Shown one piece after another: positions 44,317-53,282 of a DNA stretch of 64,000 nt; positions within the stretch are counted from its first letter, which is position 1; each line of letters opens with the position of its first letter. Where the stretch lies: contig NZ_CP107548.1 in NCBI RefSeq assembly GCF_025836975.1, positions 3,534,001 through 3,598,000 on the forward strand. Direction: 5' to 3'. The notes beneath the pieces were generated by a model. That model did not search any database. It was not told the DNA's origin and was given only the letters and a program-made list of their open reading frames with translations. This stretch comes from Pollutimonas sp. M17. Its GTDB lineage: Bacteria; Pseudomonadota; Gammaproteobacteria; Burkholderiales; Burkholderiaceae_B. The position numbers and the translations under genes are program-made.

Positions 44317-44339
44317 CGTCGTAGTGGTTTTATACGACG
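44317..44339. repeat. Inverted repeat in the ZIP/Bug divergent region
   Basis: CGTCGTA-N9-TACGACG, perfect 7-bp arms, in an AT-rich region between the divergent ZIP and Bug genes and 42 bases before the Bug start. Operator-like; no match to a known consensus recognised. Confidence 0.4.
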
Positions 44340-44380
44340 GCTGGTAATTTACTGGTTTACCCCTGACAATTCCATACAGC

Positions 44381-45385
44381 ATGACCGCCTCGATACGATC
44401 CCTATTTCGCCCCCTGCCCGCGTTGCTTAAAAGCGCCGCACTGAGTGCCGCACTGCTCTTGGCCGCCCCCAGCCAAGCCAGCGAATGGCCCGAGCATCCC
44501 ATAACCATGCTGATGGGATTCCCCGCCGGATCGGGCGTCGACGTCATTGCCCGCAGCATCCAGGAGCCCTTGCAGCAAGCCTTGGGCGTGCCCGTCGTCA
44601 TCGATTACCGTTCGGGAGCGGGCGGCAACCTCGCCTCGGCAGCGGTAGCACGCGCCAAGCCCGACGGCTACACCATTCTGCTGGGCACCGCCGCCACCCA
44701 TGGCATCAACCCTGCAATTTATAAAGAATTGCCGTTCGACGTCGAAGAAGACTTCACGCCCATCGCGCCGCTGATCGACGTATCCAACGTGCTGACCATC
44801 AATCCCAAGGTCATCGATGTGAGCACCGTCGAAGACTTCATCGCCGAGGTCAAGGCCAACCCCAATAAATACTATTTCGCATCCACCGGGGTGGGCACTG
44901 GAACACAGCTGGCATTCGAAGAGTTCAATGCCCGCGCCGGACTGCAGATGGTGCACGTACCGTACAAGGGCGGCCCCGAAGCGCTGCAATCGGTGGTCAA
45001 GGGCGAAACCTGCTGCATCTTCAATCAGGTGCAAACGGTTCTGGGCCAGTACAAGGCTGGCACGGTGCGTTTACTGGGCGTTTCGACGGCCAAGCGGATC
45101 GACGTCGTGAAGGAAGTGCCGGCCATTGCCGAAAAAGCCATACCGGGCTTCGACAGCTATATCTGGTTCGGGCTTTTCGGACCCAAGGGCATGGATCCGG
45201 CGCTGGTGCAGAAAATCAATGCCGCCGCCACCCAGGCCTTGCAGGATCCCGATGTGGCCAAGCGCCTGACCTCCACGGGGAACACCATACACACGTCCTC
45301 CCCGGAAAAATTCCGCCAGACGGTGCACGACAATCGGACGAAATGGGCCGAAGTCGTGAAGACCGCCGGCGTGACGGTGCAATAA
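44381..45385 (+). CDS. Bug-family tripartite tricarboxylate transporter receptor (orphan)
   Basis: A 334-residue periplasmic binding protein. A signal peptide (AALSAALLLAAPSQAS) precedes WPEHPITMLMGFPAGSGVDV, then YRSGAGGNLASAAVARAKPDG, GTAATHGINPAIYKELPFD and QMVHVPYKGGPEALQSVV, the standard Bug/TctC blocks. Bug proteins capture carboxylates or related small ligands for TctAB permeases; no tctA/tctB is nearby, as is common in Bordetella-like genomes where Bug genes greatly outnumber permeases. A perfect intrinsic terminator follows, so it is monocistronic. Confidence 0.92.
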   Translation: MTASIRSLFRPLPALLKSAALSAALLLAAPSQASEWPEHPITMLMGFPAGSGVDVIARSIQEPLQQALGVPVVIDYRSGAGGNLASAAVARAKPDGYTILLGTAATHGINPAIYKELPFDVEEDFTPIAPLIDVSNVLTINPKVIDVSTVEDFIAEVKANPNKYYFASTGVGTGTQLAFEEFNARAGLQMVHVPYKGGPEALQSVVKGETCCIFNQVQTVLGQYKAGTVRLLGVSTAKRIDVVKEVPAIAEKAIPGFDSYIWFGLFGPKGMDPALVQKINAAATQALQDPDVAKRLTSTGNTIHTSSPEKFRQTVHDNRTKWAEVVKTAGVTVQ

Positions 45386-45406
45386 AGCAGCCGAAACGAC
45401 CAAACG

Positions 45407-45433
45407 AGCAACCCCAACCGGGGTTGCTTTTTT
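45407..45433 (+). terminator. Rho-independent terminator after the Bug gene
   Basis: GCAACCCC-AACC-GGGGTTGC stem-loop (45408-45427) followed by six T residues, 22 bases after the stop codon. Canonical intrinsic terminator on the plus strand. Confidence 0.93.
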
Positions 45434-45563
45434 ATGGCTTCAGCACTGGAATCGTTGCGCCCAGGTCATTGCGACAAAGGCCTGCAAGCCATCATCTGAT
45501 ATATAGCTCAGGCATGTCGCAAGGCCTGGATTTCCAGAGAGCGGGATGGCCCCGAGCCGTTCC

Positions 45564-45974
45564 TTACCTGGCCTGGGAATACTTGAACGTCCCTACGGCG
45601 GTCGCCATCAGCAGATCATTGTCCAGCAGGACCTCGGCGCGGGTGAAGAACACGCTGCGCCCCTTGCGCTCCGTATAGCCCTTGGCGACCAGGACGTCCC
45701 CCTCGCCGCTGCCGATGAAGTTGGTGGTCAGCGACAGGGTCAGGCTGCGCAGCGGCGGCTCGCCGGGTTCGGCATACAAGCCGCTGTAGCCCGACACCGA
45801 ATCCAGCAGCGTGCAGATGACCCCGCCATGCACCCGCCCCGTGCGGTTCCCCAGCCGGGTCGACATCGGCAGGTGCATCTCGGCATAGCCGGGCGACCAC
45901 TCCACCAGAGTGACGCCCATCCATTCCAGGAATGGATTGTTGATGAGTAGCGGTGTCTTGCTGTCGGATGCCAT
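45564..45974 (-). CDS. PaaI-family hotdog thioesterase
   Basis: A 136-residue hotdog-fold acyl-CoA thioesterase. The fold signature GRVHGGVICTLLDSVSGYSG is present, with the catalytic-region Asp, plus YAEMHLPMSTRLGNR and SLTTNFIGSGEGDVLVAKG. Such enzymes hydrolyse (aryl-)acyl-CoA to release CoA. Lies 71 bases downstream of rmuC on the same strand; no catabolic neighbours suggest a substrate. Confidence 0.87.
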   Translation of the reverse strand: MASDSKTPLLINNPFLEWMGVTLVEWSPGYAEMHLPMSTRLGNRTGRVHGGVICTLLDSVSGYSGLYAEPGEPPLRSLTLSLTTNFIGSGEGDVLVAKGYTERKGRSVFFTRAEVLLDNDLLMATAVGTFKYSQAR

Positions 45975-46045
45975 ACGGTTCGAAGTCCTGATGTTTTGGA
46001 AACCCTTAGCTTAACGCGTAAGGCGCCGTGCACGGGCTTGCCATG

Positions 46046-47587
46046 TCAGTCCCGGCTCGCCTCGGTTTCATCCTCGGGCTGATCGGACACCCTCACCGCC
46101 TCGCTGGCAATCAATTCCAGCTTTTCGCCCTCGAAATCCGCGTGCAGCGGCGCCAGTGCCGGCATGGTCCGGTTGGCCCTGGACGACAGCTCGCCGAAGC
46201 GCGATGCCTTGCCGTACAGGCCCTGCTGGCCGGCCACGGCCGTGACCGTGCTGTTGTAGTGCCGGCTGACGGTGTCCAGGGTTTCGCCCAGCTTCTTCAG
46301 GCGCTCGGCCACGACCACGACCTGGTTGTAGATCTCGCCGGCGCGGGCGCTGAGCTCGTGCGCCTGCTCGTTGCTGCGCGCCACCATCCACAGGTTGGCC
46401 ACCGTCTTCAGTATGGGCATCAAGGTGGTGTGCGACACCAGCACGACATTGCGCTGGTAGCCATAGTCGAACAGATCCCTGTTGTGCTTCATCGCTTCGA
46501 TGTAGGCCGGCTCGATGGGCATGAACATCAGGACGAAACTGGGGCTACGCATGCCGATCAGGTTGCTGTAGTCCTTTCTTGCCAGGTCGTCGATATGATT
46601 GCGCACGGCCTTGACGTGGGCATCCAGCGCATCCCGCAGCTGGGCATCGGTCTCGGCGGCGATGGCGCGGTCGTAGTCCACCAGCGACACCTTGCTGTCG
46701 ATGACAATATGCTTCTGGTCGGGCAGCTTGACCACGAAATCGGGCTGGCGATTGTTGCCCTGCCCGTCCTTGAAGCGGGGCTGCGATTCGTAATGGTCGC
46801 CCTTGGCCAGACCGGCCAATTGAAGGGCGCGTTCCAGCTGCACTTCGCCCCAGTTGCCGGTGGCTTTCTTGTCGCCCTTGAGCGCGGTGGCCAGGGTATT
46901 GGCCTCGGCGCTTATCTTCAGGCCGACTTCCAGTACACGCTTGATCTCCGAGCCCAGCGACACATTGCCGCGCAGGGTTTCATCGTGGACCTGGTTCACG
47001 CGCTGCTGGAAGCCATCGATCTGTTCGCGAAAAGGCTTGAGCAGGGCATCCAGGGAGCTCTGGCTGGTCTGCGCGAACGTCCTGCCCTTTTCCTCCAGTA
47101 TCTGATTGGCCAGGTTCTGGAATTCGGTCTTCAGCTGGGCGCGGGAATGCTCGAAGCCGGCTTTCATTTCCTGGAAGCTGGCCTGCCTTTCGGCATGGAC
47201 CACCCGCAATTCCGCCAGCTCCTTGTCCAGTTGAGCGTGGCGCTGCGCCAGAAGCTGATAGTCGGCATCCTTGACGGTCACGCTCAAGCGCGCCTCTTCC
47301 AGACGCTCCTGCAAGTTCTGCACGGTCGATTCGCTGCGCGCAAGCTGGCGGTCGATATGCACTTTCTCCGCCTCCACGCCTATTGCCTGGTTCTTGGCCT
47401 GATCCAGCTCCACGCGCAGCTCGGTCAGCATCTCGCCGCGCTGCTTGGCCAGATTGCGGAGGTCGTCCATGCCGGCGCGGGCCTGCGCAAGAATGCGCCG
47501 GTAATACGCAGCCGCCGTGATGAAGCCGGCCGCGACGGCAAGCGCCAGCAGCCATATGCCGTCCGTGCCCATGAGTAGTTGATCCAT
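46046..47587 (-). CDS. rmuC: DNA recombination protein RmuC homologue
   Basis: A 513-residue protein. An N-terminal hydrophobic helix (IWLLALAVAAGFITAAAYY, about 11-29) is followed by a long coiled coil (about 35-160) and the RmuC nuclease-like domain: NWGEVQLERALQLAGLAKGD, QPDFVVKLPDQKHIVIDSKV, FVLMFMPIEPAYIEAMKHN and VVLVSHTTLMPILKTVANLW. The IDSKVS motif is the PD-(D/E)XK-like core. RmuC limits recombination between inverted repeats in E. coli. Membrane tethering is as in homologues. Divergent from the WYL regulator gene. Confidence 0.93.
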   Translation of the reverse strand: MDQLLMGTDGIWLLALAVAAGFITAAAYYRRILAQARAGMDDLRNLAKQRGEMLTELRVELDQAKNQAIGVEAEKVHIDRQLARSESTVQNLQERLEEARLSVTVKDADYQLLAQRHAQLDKELAELRVVHAERQASFQEMKAGFEHSRAQLKTEFQNLANQILEEKGRTFAQTSQSSLDALLKPFREQIDGFQQRVNQVHDETLRGNVSLGSEIKRVLEVGLKISAEANTLATALKGDKKATGNWGEVQLERALQLAGLAKGDHYESQPRFKDGQGNNRQPDFVVKLPDQKHIVIDSKVSLVDYDRAIAAETDAQLRDALDAHVKAVRNHIDDLARKDYSNLIGMRSPSFVLMFMPIEPAYIEAMKHNRDLFDYGYQRNVVLVSHTTLMPILKTVANLWMVARSNEQAHELSARAGEIYNQVVVVAERLKKLGETLDTVSRHYNSTVTAVAGQQGLYGKASRFGELSSRANRTMPALAPLHADFEGEKLELIASEAVRVSDQPEDETEASRD

Positions 47588-47645
47588 ACCTTTTTCCTTA
47601 TGGCGATGCCGCTGTGCGCCATCGCGTTGTTCGACTCAATCTCTT

Positions 47646-47709
47646 TTCAATCTCTATCCGGATTGAAGGTATAGTATGTCGCCATTGATTACATATCCAT
47701 ACTGTATAC
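47646..47709. promoter_or_regulatory. AT-rich promoter/operator region of the WYL regulator
   Basis: Contains the perfect inverted repeat TTCAATC-N8-GATTGAA (47646-47667), a TATAGT -10-like hexamer just downstream (47670-47675), and AGTATG/CATACT arms (47674 and 47698) flanking 18 bases. The repeats overlap the likely start site of the WYL gene, consistent with autorepression. Confidence 0.45.
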
Positions 47710-47738
47710 ATATATACGTCCACTTTTCAGGCAGACTC

Positions 47739-48608
47739 ATGAGCAAGAAAAAATCGCCCTGGCCGCTGCGCTGGGACCTTCTGCTGCGCTATCGCTTGAT
47801 CGAAATCATCGCCCAATGGGAGGGGCGGCTGACCACCAATCATTTGTGCCATAGCCTGGGCATAGGGCGCCAGCAAGCCTCGAAGGACATCAACGGCTAC
47901 CTTAGGGATGTGGCGCCCGGCAACCTGGAGTACGACCGCCACCTGAAAGGCTACAAGCCCACGGCGGATTTCCGGCCCCGGCTGACAACGGGGAACGCGG
48001 ACGAGTATCTGCACATCCTCGGACGGAACAAGGATATCAGCCATACTTTCGAAGCGCTCAACCTTGAGTCCACCAATACCGAGATCCTGCACGTCCCCCT
48101 GCGCAACATTCATCCCACGGTGCTGCGCCCATTGGTCCAGGCGGCAAGAGAGCAGAAACGTGTCGAAATAAGCTACATATCATTGACTTCGCCTGTTGCG
48201 GAGACGCGCGTCATCGCGCCGCACACGCTGGTCTGTACATCGCTGCGCTGGCACGTCCGGGCCTATTGCGAGAAAAACCGGGGCTACCGCGATTTCGTCC
48301 TTAGCCGATTTCGGGGCCAGCCTGAAATCATAGGCGATTCGCCCAACGGCAAAGCGGACGATGAGCTGTGGAACAGGAAGATCATCATTCGGCTGGCGCC
48401 CGATACCCGGCTCAGTCCCGTACAGAAAGAGATCATCGCTCATGACTACGGCATGACCGGCGGCCGTCTGGACGTGCCTACGCGGGCCTCCCAGGTCGTA
48501 TATGTCCTGCAGGCGTTCGATATCGATCCCTATAAGCAGTCCGTCAAGCCGGAGGCCCAGCAACTGGTCATCGACAACTACAGGGAAATTGAACCCTATC
48601 TGTTCTAG
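47739..48608 (+). CDS. WYL-domain transcriptional regulator (BrxR/CapW-like)
   Basis: A 289-residue DNA-binding protein. The N-terminal winged helix reads WDLLLRYRLIEIIAQWEGRL and SLGIGRQQASKDINGYL; a middle segment follows (ILHVPLRNIHPTVLRPL), and the C-terminal WYL domain spans about 130-210 (ISYISLTSPVAETRVIAPHT, WHVRAYCEKNRGYRDFVLSR). This architecture, including the N-terminal PGNLEYDRHLKGYKPT stretch, resembles BrxR/CapW regulators that repress defence operons (BREX, CBASS). No defence genes are adjacent, so this is an orphan or controls something else. Start 47739 is chosen over 47676, which lies inside the AT-rich promoter. Confidence 0.85.
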   Translation: MSKKKSPWPLRWDLLLRYRLIEIIAQWEGRLTTNHLCHSLGIGRQQASKDINGYLRDVAPGNLEYDRHLKGYKPTADFRPRLTTGNADEYLHILGRNKDISHTFEALNLESTNTEILHVPLRNIHPTVLRPLVQAAREQKRVEISYISLTSPVAETRVIAPHTLVCTSLRWHVRAYCEKNRGYRDFVLSRFRGQPEIIGDSPNGKADDELWNRKIIIRLAPDTRLSPVQKEIIAHDYGMTGGRLDVPTRASQVVYVLQAFDIDPYKQSVKPEAQQLVIDNYREIEPYLF

Positions 48609-48680
48609 CTCACACCGCCGGCGCATTAAAGTAAACTTCTGTATCCGAATTCCTGCAAGCATCGGCATCAACTGCCTTGT

Positions 48681-49679
48681 ATGAACCACACCATGCGTAG
48701 AATCTGTACCCGTTTGGCCGGAGCCGCCGCATTGGCCTTCGCGCTGGCCGCCACGGCCCTGGCGCAAGACACCTGGCCACCGGCCGACCAAATGGTGCAG
48801 CTGGTGGTGACGGCGCCGGTGGGCAGCATCGACGATGCCATCGCCCGCCTGGTCGCTGAGCGGTTGGGCGGCGGCAGGCCGGGCGGCGGGTTCACCGTGT
48901 CGAACCAGTACGGCACGAACGGCAATGCCGGCGCCGGCATGGTGGCTTCGGCGCCCGCCGACGGAACGCGGCTGTTGCTGTCGGGATCCAACACACTGGC
49001 GGTGAATCCCAGCATTTTCAGGGGGCTTCCCTTCGACCCGCAAGAAAGCTTTCAGGCAATCGGACTGATCGCGGACATGCCCCATATCCTGGTCGTCAAC
49101 AGCGACTTGCCCGTACACAGCCTTGCCGAGTTCGACGACTACGTCAAGGCCCATCCTGGCGAGGTCAACTTCGGATCCAACGGCCATGGCAGCTCCACGC
49201 ATCTGGCCGGCCAGCTTTACATGAACGACATCGAGGCCAATATGGTTCATGTGCCCTACAGTTCACCGGAACTTGCCACCAACAACCTGATTTCAGGCGA
49301 AATCCAGTCCATGTTCCAGCTGGTTCCCGGCATTCATGGCCAGATCAAGGCCGGTAAGGTCCGGGCGCTGGGCATCATGTCCAGGGCGCGCTCCAGCGCC
49401 CTGCCCGATGTGCCGACCATGGCCGAACAGGGCCATCCCCGCCTGCTGTCCTCGCATTGGCTCGCCCTGCTGGCGCCCAAAGGCACGCCGCCGCAAATCA
49501 TCGGACGCGCCAACGAGGCGCTGAACGACGCGCTGAGCGATCCGGTCCTGAAACAGAAACTGGCCGACATGGGCGCCATCGTGCTGGGCGGTTCTCCGCA
49601 AGAGCTGGACGACATGCTGGCCGCTTCCCTGAAGAAATGGCGCGGCGTGGTTTCCGGAGCGGATATCCGGCTGCAGTAG
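48681..49679 (+). CDS. Bug-family tripartite tricarboxylate transporter receptor (second orphan)
   Basis: A 332-residue periplasmic receptor. Signal peptide (LAGAAALAFALAATALAQD) then WPPADQMVQLVVTAPVGSID, YGTNGNAGAGMVASAPADGT, SGSNTLAVNPSIFRGLPFDP and MVHVPYSSPELATNNLISGE. It diverges from the first Bug protein in the ligand loop (APVGSIDDA versus FPAGSGVDV). No tctAB genes nearby. An ATG at 48693 is an alternative start. The oxidoreductase gene follows on the same strand after 83 bases. Confidence 0.9.
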   Translation: MNHTMRRICTRLAGAAALAFALAATALAQDTWPPADQMVQLVVTAPVGSIDDAIARLVAERLGGGRPGGGFTVSNQYGTNGNAGAGMVASAPADGTRLLLSGSNTLAVNPSIFRGLPFDPQESFQAIGLIADMPHILVVNSDLPVHSLAEFDDYVKAHPGEVNFGSNGHGSSTHLAGQLYMNDIEANMVHVPYSSPELATNNLISGEIQSMFQLVPGIHGQIKAGKVRALGIMSRARSSALPDVPTMAEQGHPRLLSSHWLALLAPKGTPPQIIGRANEALNDALSDPVLKQKLADMGAIVLGGSPQELDDMLAASLKKWRGVVSGADIRLQ

Positions 49680-49762
49680 GCATGCCCATTGGCGGAAGCC
49701 GGAGCGCCCACTACAATGGTTTGCCGGCCTGGGATGGACGGGCACACACGCAAGGAGCCAGC

Positions 49763-50617
49763 ATGCAAGAGACTATCGGATGGATAGGCTTGGGAAAAAT
49801 GGGCCTGCCCATGGCCGAGCGTCTACTGCATGCCGGACATTCCCTGCACATCTGGGCGCGCAATCCGCAACAAACCCTGGCCCTGCGCCAGCAAGGCGCC
49901 AAGATCGCCACCGACCTCATCGAACTGGCCCAACGATCGCGCACGGTCTTTACCATTCTGGGGGAAACGCGCGATGTCGAAAGCGTTTACCGCGACATGG
50001 CGCAAGGAATACAGCCCGATACCCTGTTTATCGACATGACCACGGCGGCGCCTTGGGTCGCGGCCGATATCCGGCAGGCGCTGGACCGGCGGGGCGCCCG
50101 CTTCCTGGATGCGCCCGTCACCGGCGGCGTGGCGGGCGCGGCCAAAGGCACGCTGACCCACTTCGTAGGCGGCGACGCCGCCGACATCCAGCGCGGCGCG
50201 GCCTTGCTTGCGCAACTGGGCCAGCGCGCCGTCCACTGCGGTGCGGCCGGTTCGGGCTACCGCATGAAGCTGGTCAATCAGACCATCATCGCGGGCACTT
50301 TCCTTGGCCTGGCCAATGGCATGGCACTGGCTCGCGGCAGCCACTTCGATACCGAATTGCTCACCGGCGCGCTCGGCGCCGGCACGGCCTCGGGCCTGCT
50401 GTTCAATTCGTATGCCGAGCGCATGATGGCCGGCGGCGGCGAAATCACCTTTACCCTGGGCCTGTTGCGCAAGGACCTGCGCCTGGCCCAGGCCGAAGCG
50501 GAGCTGCAGAAGCGGCCGTCCCAATTTCTTGACTTCGCGGTCCAGCGCCTGAACAAGGCGTGCGAGCGCTTCGGCGCGCATGCCGGCGTCCAGATGCTGG
50601 GCCAGCTGGACGATTGA
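49763..50617 (+). CDS. NAD(P)-dependent beta-hydroxyacid dehydrogenase (3-hydroxyisobutyrate dehydrogenase-like)
   Basis: A 284-residue enzyme of the 3-hydroxyisobutyrate / tartronate semialdehyde reductase family. Rossmann motif IGWIGLGKMGLPMAERLL at the N-terminus, substrate motif FLDAPVTGGVAGAAKGTLTH, and catalytic Lys in AGSGYRMKLVNQTIIAGTF. Arg in HIWARNPQQ after beta-2 suggests NADP preference. AAGGAG lies just before the ATG at 49763. Position behind a Bug receptor suggests processing of a hydroxy acid, an inference from neighbourhood only. Confidence 0.9.
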   Translation: MQETIGWIGLGKMGLPMAERLLHAGHSLHIWARNPQQTLALRQQGAKIATDLIELAQRSRTVFTILGETRDVESVYRDMAQGIQPDTLFIDMTTAAPWVAADIRQALDRRGARFLDAPVTGGVAGAAKGTLTHFVGGDAADIQRGAALLAQLGQRAVHCGAAGSGYRMKLVNQTIIAGTFLGLANGMALARGSHFDTELLTGALGAGTASGLLFNSYAERMMAGGGEITFTLGLLRKDLRLAQAEAELQKRPSQFLDFAVQRLNKACERFGAHAGVQMLGQLDD

Positions 50618-50631
50618 CCGCTTCAGGCGTG

Positions 50632-51225
50632 TCAGGCTTGCGGCGGCGGAAACACCGGCTCGCCCAGGTTCAGCATAAGCCGGTTGGCCCATGCGAAGAT
50701 GGCATCCGCGTGCAGCAGATCCAGGATCTCGGCCTGCTCCAGCCCGGCGTCCTTGAGCGCCTGAATATCGTCCGGCCCTATTTTCTCCGGCTCTTCGGTC
50801 AAACGTATGGAAAATTGCACGATGGCCTTTTCGCGCTCATTGACGCCGGCGCTGCGCGGCTCGTCGAAGACCTGTGCAACGGTGTCGTTCCGCTTGGCCA
50901 ACTGCTCGAAACGCTGGGCGTGCACCGATGCGCAATACACGCAGCCATTTATGCGCGACACCACCAGCGAACCGAGTTCGCGATCGGCCCGGGCCAGGCC
51001 GCCGGGCGCGTACATGATGGCATTGAACGCTTCGGACCGCTGCTTCAGGATGGCCGGCTGGTGCACCAGGAAAAGATAGTAGTCGGACACCTTGGCCTTG
51101 GGATGGCTCATTTCCAGCACCTCGGTCTGCTCGGGCGTGCAGTTGTCCGGATCGACCACGTCCAGCCATGCCTTCCACTCCAGCGTTTCGTTGGTGTAGC
51201 CCTTGTTTTTGATGATGGTGCTCAT
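50632..51225 (-). CDS. Carboxymuconolactone decarboxylase/AhpD-family peroxidase-like protein
   Basis: A 197-residue all-alpha protein. The AhpD-type redox motif is ELGSLVVSRINGCVYCASVH, giving Cys-x2-Cys-x3-His, followed by AQRFEQLAKRNDTVAQVF and a second helix bundle (ALKDAGLEQAEILDLLHADA). Such proteins reduce peroxides or act as carboxymuconolactone decarboxylase-like enzymes. The ATG at 51225 overlaps the stop of the next-upstream CMD-domain gene (ATGA), so the two probably form one complex. Confidence 0.88.
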   Translation of the reverse strand: MSTIIKNKGYTNETLEWKAWLDVVDPDNCTPEQTEVLEMSHPKAKVSDYYLFLVHQPAILKQRSEAFNAIMYAPGGLARADRELGSLVVSRINGCVYCASVHAQRFEQLAKRNDTVAQVFDEPRSAGVNEREKAIVQFSIRLTEEPEKIGPDDIQALKDAGLEQAEILDLLHADAIFAWANRLMLNLGEPVFPPPQA

Positions 51226-51761
51226 AGGGACTCCAATGCCTTCATGGCCGAAAGGCCGGCCACCAGCCGGATTTGATAAGACAGAAATGCCACCAATTGC
51301 GCCAGGGTCACAATGTCGGCGGTCGCCATGCCGGCGTCGCGCAGTTGCTCGAGCGCTGCCTGGTCGCCCTCGACGGGCTTGAGGATCAATTTCCGGGTGA
51401 AGATCAGCATGGCGCGCAAGCGCGATGGCGGCAGGCTGTCGACTCGCCCTCCTTCGATGGCGGCCATGGCTTCGGCGTCGGACGCATACCGGTCCAGGGC
51501 GTCGCGATAGTGCCGCGCCAACGCGTCGGAGCGGGACAGAAGGCTCGCATGCCATGCCACCAGAAGGCGCTCCTGTATCGGCAGCCCCTGGCTCGAGGGG
51601 TCGAAGAACAGCTCGTAGCTGCCCTGCGTGGCATGCACGACCTTGTGCCGCGCATGGCGTATGGCGAACAAGGGATCGGACGGCGTCAAGCCCACGATCG
51701 CATCCACCGCGTCGGTGGAACCGGGCCTCGCGCCGGTCGTTGAAGGGTAGTTGTCGTTCAT
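51222..51761 (-). CDS. CMD-domain protein lacking the redox cysteines
   Basis: A 179-residue protein with the same helical family look (FDPSSQGLPIQERLLVAWHA, LEQLRDAGMATADIVTLAQLVAFLSYQIRL described in part) but without CxxC, hence probably a structural or degenerate partner of the AhpD-like protein encoded next. Known as a recurrent CMD-domain neighbour of AhpD-like genes. Starts 30 bases after the FAD oxidoreductase and overlaps the AhpD-like start. Confidence 0.78.
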   Translation of the reverse strand: MNDNYPSTTGARPGSTDAVDAIVGLTPSDPLFAIRHARHKVVHATQGSYELFFDPSSQGLPIQERLLVAWHASLLSRSDALARHYRDALDRYASDAEAMAAIEGGRVDSLPPSRLRAMLIFTRKLILKPVEGDQAALEQLRDAGMATADIVTLAQLVAFLSYQIRLVAGLSAMKALESL

Positions 51762-51791
51762 AGCTTCTTCCTGAAACTGTTGGGCGCCGGC

Positions 51792-53231
51792 CTATGCGGG
51801 CGTCCACTCATCGCCGAATATCTCCGGCTCGTCATATGCCCGCAACTGGGCGAAGTGCGTGTCGATGTTTTCAACGTACAAGAGGCTGGCAATGCCTTTG
51901 GACAGGCGTTCGGCTCCGTCGCTGATGGCGGGAATATCGCCCGAGACCGTCCCGTGCGTCAGCGTGGAAGGGTAGCAAAAGCAGTGGATGCGCGACAAGC
52001 CGGGCAGGCCGCCGGGGTTCTTTTCCTGGAACTCGAAGACCGGCCCCAGGTCGGGCGAATCGCGCAGTTCCTTGTCGTCGCCGCCTTCGTGCGGCGCATA
52101 GCGGTCCGACCAGACCCGCAAATGCGGGGCGATCCTGGCGTACTCCGGGCGGTTTTGCCAATCGATGCCGAAGCCCGTCGACAGGATCAGGAAATCCAGC
52201 GCAAATTCCTTCTTCGGCGTAAGGACCCGCAGCTCGCCGCCGTGTTCACGCACCTGAAGCACCGGAGCTCCTAGGTTGAAACGCGCGTTCGCATGCCGCG
52301 ACACGCGCAGGACGCTGGCGCGCGGGGGCGGCACCTGCTCCACATTGATGTAATGCCGCAAGCGCCACTTCCATTCGTCGGGCAAATCCACGAATCCATG
52401 GGTATAGCCGGGGTTGCCCGCGCCTTTGCTTTTATTGATGCGCGGCAGGTCGGGGCGGCGTATGAGCAGGTCGACGCTGGCCGCCCCATTTTCCAGCGCC
52501 GTTCCCGCACTGTCCATGGCCGATGCGCCGGCGCCCACCACCCCGACCCGCAAGCCGCGCAAGGCCGCATAGTCCATGTCGTCGGACGAGTGCGCCCACA
52601 GCCGGCGCGGCAGCGCGGCGGCGAAATCCGGAATGGCCGCGCCGCCTAGGCCATCGCGGCCGGTCGCCAGCACGACACGGCGCGCGTATACCGCGCACGG
52701 ACCGGCGGGCGAGGAAATGCTCAGTTCGACATGGCCGGTATGGGGGATGATGTCCAGCACGTGGTGCTCGTTGCGCACGTCGATGCCCAGCACTCGGCGG
52801 TACCAGCGCAAGTAATCCATCCATTGCAGGCGCGGAATCTTGTCCAGGCGATTCCATTCCTCGGCGCCGAATTGCGCCTCGAACCAGGCCCGGAACGTCA
52901 GCGCCGGGAAGCCCAGTGCCGGACCGGTCAACTGCTTGGGCGAACGCAGTGTCTCCATGCGCGCCGTGGTCGCCCAGGGGCCTTCGAACCCTTGCGGCGC
53001 AGCGTCGAAAATCCGCGCCCGCATGCCTTTGTGGCCCAGCGCGGCGGCCGCCGCCAGGCCCGCCATGCCGCCGCCGACGATGGCGACATCCAGCAGCTCC
53101 TGTCCGTTCATCGATGCCTGCGGCACCCACGGCTTGGCGGGAAGGTCCAGCCAGGCAAGATCCTGTGCGAGGCGCCGCTCGAGCGCGTCCAGCCCCTGTA
53201 CAGGGGAAATAGAGGGGGTATCAGTCATCAT
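51792..53231 (-). CDS. FAD-dependent oxidoreductase (flavin monooxygenase-like)
   Basis: A 479-residue flavoprotein. The FAD dinucleotide site is VAIVGGGMAGLAAAAALGH (about residues 48-66), a second Rossmann motif for NADPH is VGVVGAGASAMDSAGTALEN, and FLILSTGFGIDWQ is the ATG-like motif near the C-terminal FAD contact. GPWATTARMETLRSPKQLTG resembles YUCCA/Baeyer-Villiger-like monooxygenases. With AhpD-like proteins downstream and a LysR gene upstream, it may belong to a small catabolic or detoxification unit. Start 53231 or the adjacent 53228. Confidence 0.85.
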   Translation of the reverse strand: MMTDTPSISPVQGLDALERRLAQDLAWLDLPAKPWVPQASMNGQELLDVAIVGGGMAGLAAAAALGHKGMRARIFDAAPQGFEGPWATTARMETLRSPKQLTGPALGFPALTFRAWFEAQFGAEEWNRLDKIPRLQWMDYLRWYRRVLGIDVRNEHHVLDIIPHTGHVELSISSPAGPCAVYARRVVLATGRDGLGGAAIPDFAAALPRRLWAHSSDDMDYAALRGLRVGVVGAGASAMDSAGTALENGAASVDLLIRRPDLPRINKSKGAGNPGYTHGFVDLPDEWKWRLRHYINVEQVPPPRASVLRVSRHANARFNLGAPVLQVREHGGELRVLTPKKEFALDFLILSTGFGIDWQNRPEYARIAPHLRVWSDRYAPHEGGDDKELRDSPDLGPVFEFQEKNPGGLPGLSRIHCFCYPSTLTHGTVSGDIPAISDGAERLSKGIASLLYVENIDTHFAQLRAYDEPEIFGDEWTPA

Positions 53232-53282
53232 GCGGGAACAAACGTAGAGGAAATGAAACGATGCGGCATGCCCAAGGCTGGC

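Noticed and set aside
47739-48608. A defence island around the WYL regulator
   Set aside because: Neighbours are rmuC, a Bug receptor and an oxidoreductase; no nuclease, methylase, cyclase or effector genes and no mobile element traces.
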